A stretch of DNA of 64,000 nucleotides from Sipunculus nudus (lineage: Eukaryota; Annelida; Sipuncula; Golfingiida; Sipunculidae), in assembly GCA_026874595.1 (NCBI GenBank), contig CM049312.1:29825456-29889455 (forward strand), read 5' to 3'. Both the position numbers and the translations under genes were made by a program. The notes beneath the pieces are model-generated. The model saw only the letters and a list, made by a program, of their open reading frames with translations, did no database searches and had not been told where the DNA came from. Positions within the stretch are counted from its first letter, which is position 1. Every line of letters starts with the position of its first letter. Positions 33,814 through 45,200 of the stretch are shown piece by piece.

Positions 33814-33868
<55 letters not shown>
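33814..33868. repeat. (CT)n(AT)n compound microsatellite
   Basis: CT run followed by AT run, the same compound type as at 9433. Confidence 0.95.
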
Positions 33869-33869
<1 letters not shown>

Positions 33870-35795
33870 TTCTGGGTTACAACAATTTGTTGCTGGTAGG
33901 TTCATGAATATTCATACAATGTGTCAATATGACAACGTAAACCCTGTCTTGAACTGTCCAACAAAATACCAAGAAACTACAGCTTACACACGACAATCGA
34001 GCACAATACGATTCATTCGGTAAACATCTTCAGTCTTAGGCTGTAAAATCTCACATTCACGCCTTCTTATATGCCTTTGAATGTGCAGATTAAAAAAAAA
34101 GCTTTTAATAATCTGATATTCACAAATGAACCATAAGCACATTCACACGTGACACAGAAGATCTTCTGAGTTTCTGACAATTTTTATTCAAAACAACATT
34201 TGATGACCATCTAGTGTTAAAAGAATAAAAGCTGAGTGCCACATGTTACATATTGAATATACATTTCAATTTTATAATGTTTTTACAGGCATACATCATC
34301 CAAAATGTATGAAAAAGAGTAAATTGTGCAACTGGATATTTGGTTTCCAACTCTACCTTTTTTGTTTTTGATTTACTTTTTTTTATTCTTCTTATGCATA
34401 AAGGTTGTAAACCAGTGCAGGGCTCTGATTGTTATTCTCCACCGTGTACTGGTCAATCCCGATATGTTTAGTTTCTTTTATAAATTTCCCGAAAAATAAC
34501 ACCTCACCAATGATGTATAATATATAAAAAGGCAGCTTGTGAGTTAAAGTCTCAACCGAGGATTTCCACGGTTGTAACCCAACCCATGAAGAGTGTTCTG
34601 CAGGTCTAATGGGAAGGCAGTACCCTACAGTCATTTATCAGTCCCCAAACGAGTGACCGAAACGAGGTTTCTCGGTGTCATGACTCATCAATGGGGAGAT
34701 ATTACACACACTCAGGACCTGCAGGTGCGGAAGACACCGAGCCTTTTTGACACTAGGATATGAAATAAAAATGAGAGGATGCGTGTGCCAATGCCCTGTC
34801 ACGCAGTCGCCAACCGAAATCAAACTCACCTGATGCACATACTAGGCTCATGAATTAGACAAGTCAATATTAAAAAGTGGAGGCGGTCACCTTTACCCCA
34901 AAAAAAATATAAAAATTAATTGGTCAAGATCATGCGATTTTATATTTGCGATCATTGTGTCCATTCTAGTGTCTATTTGTACCTTATCTCCACATCACAT
35001 GGTAGGTCAAAATGTAATCCAGTTACACAAAATTCGACTATAAATAAAGCTTAAGTGGATAATATTTAATGTTTGTGCTATACATATAGATGCTACGGAT
35101 TTATGCATTTAGATTAAACGTTCATGTAACGTCGCAGATGCGCATAAGAGGATAAACAAGAATCACTGCACTTGTTTTGGCAGTATTCTCTGCTTTCCAT
35201 GAAAATAATATTTCCGGCATCTTCCTTGACCTTCCCTAGTAGATTTAAAAATCCAGGCTAATTATTTAAACTTTATTGATAGGCGAAACATACTGAATAT
35301 TACTTCACAGATTATCAATTAGATATGTTTCTATTACATGGGACAGCATTTGACAAACTAAACAATTTTAGTGCATTTTCACGCAATTTGTGTTGAAGCC
35401 TTCAATTTGCTTTATTGGAAGATTACATGTCACCTGGACGAGTTCAGCTGGATGATTCCCAGGAAGGACAGTTCACCTGGATGATTCCAAGGAAGACGGG
35501 TTCAGTTAGAGGTTGCAAAAAAATTTATTATTTGCACAGTTTAATAGTTTCTGCTGTCATGGCCAGACAAACCGACCTGGACGGTCTGTCGTACCGTCGA
35601 TTGTATTAAAATTAATATTATCCCCTTGCATATTACCCATCTTGATATCATCCAAATGGTTATCGTCTAAGTGGGAAACGTCAAACTGACACAAAAACGT
35701 CTAAATCGTCTATCTGAATATCGTCCAGCTAGGAAGTGACGGCGAAACTCATTTTCAAAGTTTAAAATATCAAGGACAGCCGGGAAGCAAGCAAC

Positions 35796-36185
35796 TTATT
35801 CTGGGTCAAGAAGAAAGCCCAAGAAAGACGTCTCCGTATAATCACCACTGAGCACCACGGAATTAGCCCCACAGTGCATGTTCAAGAAGTCACCGGCCTC
35901 AAACCTCAGGATGGCAGATCTGCTTGTGGTTTTAAATGATTCTGAGGGTTTGCTGGTTATTCCGATCAGTCTGAGGTTACCATTCAGCATCAGGAAGTAG
36001 TCTGTTGTCGTATTAGCTCGGTTTCCTGCGCTGAGACTGACGTAATAGAGGCCGCTAACCGGGATGTACACCTCGTGATCTTCTTCCATCACAACAAAAC
36101 CATGGTCCACATTTAATTTAGATATCGGCAGCTTTTTTGCTTCCGTGCATTCGGTCGTAGAGATAATGAACGACCAGGCGATTGC
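35796..36185 (-). CDS. gene A exon 6: C1q-like domain 3 and C-terminus
   Basis: 390 nt including stop. [37 protein letters not shown] and [11 protein letters not shown] are C1q consensus blocks, the last being the usual C-terminal strand. Acceptor TTTTTCAG. Confidence 0.9.
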   Translation of the reverse strand, partial: AIAWSFIISTTECTEAKKLPISKLNVDHGFVVMEEDHEVYIPVSGLYYVSLSAGNRANTTTDYFLMLNGNLRLIGITSKPSESFKTTSRSAILRFEAGDFLNMHCGANSVVLSGDYTETSFLGFLLDPE

Positions 36186-39100
36186 CTGAAAAAAAGTTAA
36201 GCAGTTCTATTTGTTTGCAAAATGAATCAAATATAGCAAATTATTGTGATTAAATCTCAGTGAAGAAATAACAATTTCAAAGGTAGGCCATAGTTAAATA
36301 TTGCTAGCTATTACGCTATCTTTTCTATAGAATTTATATAACTTTCGACTTACTCTGCATACCTATAGGTAAGCTCTAGGTAAAGCTTGTCAACAAACGA
36401 TCTTATTACGTCTCTCTGACGGATGTATGAGCTTGTTTATCTACAAACTGTTAGTAAACAGTTTTTTTAATATGTTTGGATTATTGCAGCGCCCCACATA
36501 TTATAAACACGTAGATATAAATACAAAGAACACCTTGTGCGCGGTGTGGCCTGCGTTTTGTGGCCTATTATTATCAAATATGTAATCGATAATGTTCAGG
36601 TATCAGACGACATATAACGGGATAGGCCCTTTCATGTAGAAAGAAGTGACAATGAACAAAAAATATATATATGTAAATGTTGTATAAAAAAAGAAAAAAG
36701 CAAATAAATCATCGACGACAAAGAGAGAACATCGGATTATAACATGTGTTTGTTTTATCATAATGAAAATAATATAATATTAAAATATTAAAAATATTAA
36801 AAATTATAAAATAATAATAATAAAAATGATAAATAAATAAAAAAAAATAATAAATAATATACTTTTCCAGAAGGGAAGATGTGAATCGACCGTTCATTAA
36901 GAGATGTATCTGGCTAAATGACTATATGTATTCTGAAATAAACTCTAGTCATTATTCATCGAACAATAAAGCAAACAATGTTAGTTGCTTGCAGGTTGTA
37001 CAAGTAAGATGGGAATTATCTGCAACATGACCACATACATCATACCAAGTTTGTTAGGACATTTCATGTCCATCTTTCGACAAATTCCAAACTACCTTGA
37101 TTTCTCCAGTAACAGCAACACTTGTATTTGTGAAAGACTGAATCTGACTCTCAATATTAGCATTTCATTTTAAAAAATTGTACACAGGGTGTGTGGTTTA
37201 ACCTTTTTGTGCAACGACTATAGCTACAAAGCTGGGTAGGAGAACATAAATTTTATATAACTTCAGTAAAGAAACTAGAATACGGGTAGTCGACAAGCGA
37301 CTACGTGTATCCGCCTAAATCAGAGTGGAACGGGTGAAGTGAGGCATGGATTGAGTGGCAAGGGGAAATAGAGTGAAGTGTTGCATATTAGCGTGGATGT
37401 CTGCAGCCAAATTGTGTATGTAGGTTGCGCCACCTACCACAAAAACCAGAAAGCCGTCCAAGTTGTATACATATGCAAAATTAAAGGCAGATAGGTCAAA
37501 CCACTACATGTATATGAGTGATTTTAGCCCACGACAGACAAACAGATGGACGCTGTGCAAAAATGGTTCCAGTTTTGTGTATGATAAAGAGCTATGTGAG
37601 AACTATACACATGCAAAACTTTGGCCCAATCGGTCAAACGGTTCCCAAGATATGAGCTTGGATGTCTGCTGCATAAACTAGAATGTAGGTTGCGCCACCT
37701 GTCATAAAATCGAAAAAGCTATCCAGGATGTATAAACCTGCAAAATTGTTAGCAGATATGTCAAATCACTGCCAAGATATGAGTGATTTTATCCCATGGC
37801 AGACAAACAGACGGACGCTGTGCAAAAGTGGTTGCAGGTGGCGCCACCATTTTTAGTGTATTTTATAAAACTATCCAAGGGCTACATTTGTATAAAATTT
37901 TTAGCCTGATCGGTTAAACGGTTCCCAAGATATGAGCTTGGATGTCTGCAGCGTAAACATGAATGTAGGTGGCGCCACCTGTCATAAAATCAGAAAAGCT
38001 ATCCAGGATGTATACGCATGCCGAATTTCAGGTGAATAAGTCCAACCAATGCAGAGATATGACTGATTTTATCCCAAGGCAGATGAACAGATCGACACTG
38101 TTCAAAAATGGTTGCAGGTGGCGCCACCATTTTTTGTGTATTTTATAAAGCTATCCAAGGGCTACATTTGTGTAAAATTTTTAGCCTGATCGGTCAAACG
38201 GTTCCCGAGATATGTGGGTTTATGTGTCGAAACATACGCACAAACGGACGCAGAGCGCAGAGGAAAGGTCAGAGGTCAAAACAAAATCGGAGCGCAGCAG
38301 TTTACATGTGACCCGAAAATAATCCCGGGTTTCGTAAAATTCCGCCCAGCGGTTACGGAGGAGTTCTCCGGACACCTACGCGGCGGCGGCGGCGGCCAGC
38401 TGAAAACATAGTATCCGCAAAACTCTGTTTTGGCGGATACAATAAGAGCAATTACTGGAACAGCATGTTTTTTACGGCTTGATGTTTCACAAAATCCACA
38501 GCACAGATTCTAATTTCTCCTCACCAGATTGTGTTTTGGATTATACCTGAATCCCGACATACGTTCATCATCTGTCCAACCATACCAGCGCTGGGCAGTA
38601 ACTATATCCTGTGCTTCCAGCTCAAGCAGAAAGCAACGGTTTGCCGTTCCACTTCCCATAAACGTTTGTCCTTTTCTCCGAATGATTCCCCCTTTTAGTA
38701 CCGAATTTACTCTGAGCTCTCTGGTTGCATTAATGTCGGCCCGCCATACGAAAGACAAACAGAGCAAGTACACGCCTTGAAACGGTATTGTGTAGGAAGT
38801 TGCGCTGCCATCTACTGGAAGCATCTGAAAAAAAAACCCCAAAGATTCACGTATCATTATCAGCACTCCATTCGCAAGATAGACAGAAAGTAAACACTTT
38901 GACTGACTACTGAAGATAGGCTTTCTGAGATATTTGGAAAAAATGTCTCCCTTTTGTGAAAATTAAATGCTAGATCTAGCTTTGACTATGAGCCCGATGC
39001 CTTAATATGGACGAAGCAGAATATACATTTTAAAGGATTTGTAATTATCGATAGGTGGAGATATTTGTTTTTGACAATATTATCAAGAGCAATGTTATGC

Positions 39101-42100
39101 CTATTCTTTCACACTATCTGTATCAGTTCAGTTTTTCTTTATACAAAAGTTCCTCAGCAAAACCATCCCAACACAAAGCCTCAATACCTCGCATACGGCT
39201 GTTTAACACCTTGTTATGGCTTTGCGTGTTTGTAAACACAGTCCACGTGTGTCTGGTTACCATAGCAAGGCCGGGTAACCAGATGTCCACGTGTGTCTGG
39301 TTACCATAGCAAGGCCGGGCAACACACGAATTTTCAGCCAGCGTGAACATGTTATACATTTTTGGGCCAGGTCAGGGCATCTCATGATTGGCAGGTGTAG
39401 TGGCTCAGCGATGCATGGAGTCCCACGCGCTGTGTTTATGTTGACACCTTTGATCGCGCACGTCCACTGTTTTAACACTCGTTTACAGGAGAAAGCAAAC
39501 GGTTTCAGGGCAATGTTTTGGCATGTACAAAATTTATGGGAAGAAGCTATTTTTCGTGTTATTTCAGCATGCTTTATTTGGTGATTGGGACCCTTAAATC
39601 GATTACTGTTTAACCTTATTTCATTCGAATATGGCCGCCCTTATTGACACACAGTCTAAAATAAAGATTGTAAAATAAACCATTAAAAAACTCTGAAAAT
39701 AAAATACACATTTACCCCGAATAATTCCTGTTACAATAAAGTAAAGAAACGACTTCGCAAAGGTACGCAATGGCAACCACATTTCTTGACGTCCAATTTT
39801 CCTGGTTTCCTTTGTTCAGTTACTTGGCATTTCGATCTAGAATACCAGTGAATAAATCTGGGCAAAGGTACAGCAGCTTTATTTCGGTACGCTTGACTGA
39901 CCACTGCTGACACACGGTGACGCAGTGATTTCCAAATCTCAGTACCCGAGACAGCAAAACACGGTACCCTAGACTTCCAAATCGAGGTAACCGAGATTTT
40001 TGAACGTGTGTCAAAAAGCACTCCGTTCGTACATACCCTGGATGTATCTTACGATGGGGCAATTATTTTGAACTACTTTCAGGGACCTTGAACTGTTCAA
40101 TTTTTTTAAAGTGCATATTTTTTCAGAATTGTAATGTCGACATTCGTTTTATATAAACAGTGACAGACATATGGATAAAAATGCTGTAGCAAATCAGGTT
40201 CCTAACATTTCTATGACAAAATATTTGATTTCACTCATGCGGAACCATACGTGACTCAGCACTATTTTGTAAGGCTACCTTTCCTGATAAACCAATTATC
40301 CATTTTAGACTTTACAGACGTGTCATTAACCATGTAGGAGCGCTGTATCAAGTTTAGTAGCGATATCTTTTATAGTTTTTGAATAATAAGCACATTATGA
40401 AAAATGTTACGTCATAAATTTCACCTCATCTATAAAAAAGCGAAGGAACGACCATTTTATTTCACCTCATCTATAAAAAAGCGAAGGAACGACCAAATTT
40501 TATTTTTCTCCAAAGAACTATACTTAATATCAGTGGGATTACAAAAAATTGTAAAATCGGGCGCCGGCCGTGGAGAAGAGGAAGGGGGTGGGGGGGGGGG
40601 GGGGTGGTGGGGGGGGGGGGCGGATAGGTAGAGATCCGTGACTGTCGTATGACATTTACAAGAAGTCCTGTATTATTTTGCTCTCTGGGTTTCAGCCAAA
40701 CTCTGTCGCTAAAATATTGGAAATACATCGTTTATACTCAAGGATGACAACTGGTCTTTATGAGACGCATGCTTTATAAGATTATAAGTATTTTGTGCTT
40801 AAATGATTTTTATTAAACCTATTTTATTTAACCTATTTTACATTTCTTAATAAATAAAAATGAATAATAAATAATAATCAGAATTACCGTTATTGTTGGT
40901 CCAAGAAGATCCATCATGTTAAACACGCTGAATGATATCAGATGTTTGTCGTCACTGTACAGTCCCTGGGACAAGCTGTGAACCTGCAACACGTCACCCT
41001 GTACCAGCCACACGATGGCCTCACGGCTCATCACTTCTACCTGGCCACTTGCTGCGTAAGTCTGTGTCAGGTTCACCAGGGGACCACCGTTTCTGACCAC
41101 GTTGCAGCTGACGGTTTTACCAGGCAGGTTTCCGACACTGAGACTGATCAGATAGAATCCATAAGAAGGGACCCGTAACTCATTCTTATTTTGATCCCAC
41201 AGGCCATGGACAAGAAGCTTGTTGAATGTGACAGGTGCCTGGGGAGTTGTGATGCTGGTATCGAGCGCAACAGAGGTACAGGCAATATCTAAAACCAAAC
41301 ACATACCGTAGTACTCTTATTAAATAATAGGTCGACTTATGCTCCTTCTACGAAAGCAAAATAAGACCTTTTATTCAATTGGAGTAATATCGTGGTTGCC
41401 TTTTGTAAGGGAATATTTCACTTTCGCAAAACACGCGAAAGGGATGTCATTGCGAAAATAAAACCTCCGTGAAAAAAGAGACATTATCGTCGAAGACAAA
41501 ACCGAAAGACTGGTATCGAAACGATACATCGTTTATGTAACCCCTTAATGTAAAGTTGCTATAATAAAATAAAATATCAGATCTTGCAAATGATTTGACA
41601 ATAAAGAGCAATAATTCCGGACTGGTTCGATATTCCCTTGTGTTCGTCTTATTTTAAGGATTTTATAAATATTGAAACTAATTAATTAATAAAATATTCT
41701 ATCTGTATGTTATTGTAAGGTGTCATCGTGAAAATGAATTAACCCTTGCGAAAGTAAAATCGCGAAATATCAACTTCCCGATATTAAGCAACCTCTACAG
41801 CTTTGTTCAAAATCATCATAGCATGGTAACACTTTAAGATAAGCTGTTCTATATACAGGTAAAGATAAATTTAGGCATATTCAATGGAGGGAAGCTTTCT
41901 TAAGCATAGAGTGTACATAATTTTGCAAACTTAGCTCAGGGATACTTCAAAGGCTGCAGTATACGAGTTTATTGGAAAAAGGTCAATTATCTGAATCATT
42001 AATTTTTTTAATGGACAGCAAAATTGTGCAAATTAGCACAAGTGAACAGATGTATAACAACGTGTGACGTGTGAAAATTCTACAAACCGCTTCTGGTTTT

Positions 42101-42183
42101 GTCCTAATGCCTAATTAAGTAAACGGGCGATAAATGGACGGTAAATTTCCGTTTATAATAATACTAATAATACTAATAATACT

Positions 42184-42236
<53 letters not shown>

Positions 42237-45200
42237 TAATGATTGCATTACATTCAATCAGACAAGGAAATTATTCGTTAGATGGGTATTTAAGCCGGGG
42301 AAGTAGCATTGTCAACTGATAACGAACGGAAAGTGAATATCAACTGTAAAACATTACCTGTACATGTCTTGCCGTCACCCCCGAGGTAACCATGTAGACA
42401 TTGGCATGAATAAGAACCCACCGTATTTACACAGAGGCCAGAGCAGTTGCCGTTGTTTTCAGAACATTCGTCAATGTCTAAATGAAGAGTCAGAGACCAG
42501 GTAAAATGATATATATCAAATATTCACGTAAGACAATAGACCATGTTTTCTATAAATCTAATCGTTTATTTTTCTAAATTGTAACAGTAGATCCAATAAA
42601 GACTGAGAGATTAAATTCCCGCTAAAGTCAAGTGGATTTCGCTGGTGCTTTGTCGACAATAATTCTTACTTTGCCCTATCTAACTGTGTTATGAGCTATT
42701 CAATATGTAAGCTGGAAGCTATCAATAGTCATATCATAAAATTTATCACTGTACCGGTACATTCAGGTCTGTTGTTTGCCAGTTGGAACCCATGCAGACA
42801 TACGCACCGGCCTACAAAGAAAGAACAAAGCTTTTACCATACTTTATCCTCCCTGTGACATTTACTGGAAAGTACCTTAGAAGACAACATATATTATAGG
42901 AAAAAGCCATACAGAAATGATGAATGTAAAGTTTCTTTCCTTTTAGTTTTATACATAAAAAACAAGAATATTAACTGCATTATCCTAGTTAGCGTGCCCC
43001 CGTGTGTACACAATATAACTACTGTAATCATGAACGGAATATCATGAAAATTTCAGGGAAGTTCGGGAACGGGCAATGTAATAATGGTTAATATCGTGTT
43101 TTGGACCCGGCACATGATACGGATCCAGGAACGTCATCCATGAATATTCACAAATGTACAGTTAGATATCCACGAATGAATGTGGCAATATGGGCCGAAT
43201 ATGTGAATGCAAACATCCCTTTAGGGAGCCTCCCACAATAGGGACCTAACACATGGCGGATGTTAACATTCCATAGAATGCAGATTTCTTGTTCAAAATG
43301 GAATGGAAAAATATTAACTTTTAAAGAAACGTGGCATTTACGGTTCCTTTGTTCATATAAATACGCTTGGTTTTCATCTGCATGTCATTCAGTATCTTAA
43401 AACTGTACCAACCAGCAAATCATTCTATTGAAATAAATAGCGACATTATGCTTTAAAAGTAATTTGTACATCAATTGTATTAGTTAGATGCGATAAAAAA
43501 GGAAGGTATACATTTTACTTGACTTCATAAATTAAAGTGTAAACATAACTTCTCCCCTATTTGCATTAGAGCCTTAATCAACTTTGCGTGTGACGAGCAC
43601 CGTCCCGAATAAAGGTGAACCTTATTGTTTCCAATTTATCAAATCACATATGCATTACTGGTGGATCTAACACAGTTGGTAGGTGGTAACAACATACAGT
43701 GGAGGCGGCAATAACGACCACGATAGCAACTGGACAATGTGGTAGTAATTGAGGGCGCTGATGGTGGAGTATTTATGAACATCTGTCTAAATATTGGTAG
43801 ATCTGGCCCATTAGAAGAACGGATAGTTTGCTAGTGGTGAAACAATGTTGTTTCTAGGTTTCCTAAACGTCAGTTACAGGAATAAGGAAAATCAGATGCA
43901 TTCGTTTAGACATAAGAGCGAATCTCTGATGAAACCTGATGGAAGCTTTTCCCGCCATTTTGCTTATCAGGCTGTGTCGGGGAATCAAGGGACCTTCACC
44001 ACGTAAGTCCAACCCCCCAAACAATATATTGTCTTACCATAATAAACCTTTTGAGTTGGAATGTCAATAATTTATGCTGACATTCATTCGTTAAGGGGAT
44101 CGTTTGATATGGTTGCACATAAACACCCGCAAGCATATAGAATTATTTTATAAAGGTAATCTGTTAACAGTTTCCCAAGGTAATGACAGGTTTTATTGTC
44201 CTAAATGTGGCGAAAACTATCAAAAGATCCTGCTAGGTAACGCCCAGCATGTTTCCATGAGGCAGTTATTAAAGCTAGTCCATGCTTAGTGCAAGGCGTT
44301 TTCATATCAAAAGGCCAAGGGACTGAAGCTGCTAATGATTCTGGCCCTCCCAAACCAGAATAAATAGCAGGGGACCACAGCCAGCAATCTTTATTATTCA
44401 TCTATATAACTAGTGCACGCCATTTTACAGAATAAAAAGTTATCCTTGCGTGTTTAGTTCATGTTAGCTGTGAGAATTATATCAAACCCGAATCATACGA
44501 TATATTACTCATGAGAATGCCCTGATTAAAAAACCGAATCTCCGGATGTGAAGTACAATGTTTATGCTACATAATATGATTTGAAGGTACCAAAAATTTG
44601 TTTTTGAATATCCAGTGTCGCATTATAAAATTGATGGTAAAGAAGAAGAAAGAGAATGCACGTCAATGAGAATGATTTAGCTATTGGTATTGAAGTGCTT
44701 GATAAATATGTTGGTGAAACAACTACTAGAAGAATTATTCAGATGAATTGAAATTTTAATATACAGAACATAAAGAGAGACATGGCGGAAGAAATTTCAG
44801 ATTGAAAGAATACGCATAAGAGTTCAGATTAAACGGGAAAGAGTTATGGGAAGAATTAGTAGAATATATAAATAGTCCTGAAAGAACCCCTAGTTTTTTT
44901 GTACCGGGTTATCATAAACCGTACAATGAAAAGAATTTCTTGCAAGAGGCGCCACATAAAGGGATGGGGACAACAAGTATAAACTGATTTATCTTTGGAA
45001 CAATGTATTGATTATGAAATTAAAGAAGAGTTCATGAAGCATATTCACAAATCTATTTTGGACCATATATCAAAAAGCAAATATTACTCATGGAACCGCT
45101 TTATTAACAGATGCATATCTTGAAAATCTTTTACCCTTTTTTCCGACTTGGAATCCCAAGCAAAAGTTCCAGAGTAACTTCTACACAGAGGAATAAGCGT

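Larger units (their letters stand above)
30581..35795. other. convergent intergenic region
   Basis: Lies between the 3' ends of the choline transporter (+) and C1q gene A (-), so it holds both 3' UTRs. ATTAAA at about 31190 is a possible polyadenylation signal for the transporter. Simple repeats include G-rich runs at 30721-30755 and 31881-31900 and TA/CT runs. No supportable ORF; the longer open frames are microsatellite translations. Confidence 0.45.

Noticed and set aside
35796-41304. Three separate single-domain C1q genes
   Set aside because: The C1q exons have no own start or signal peptide, have good splice sites at both ends with matching phases, and repeat in the same order and lengths in gene B, so they are read as exons of one gene.
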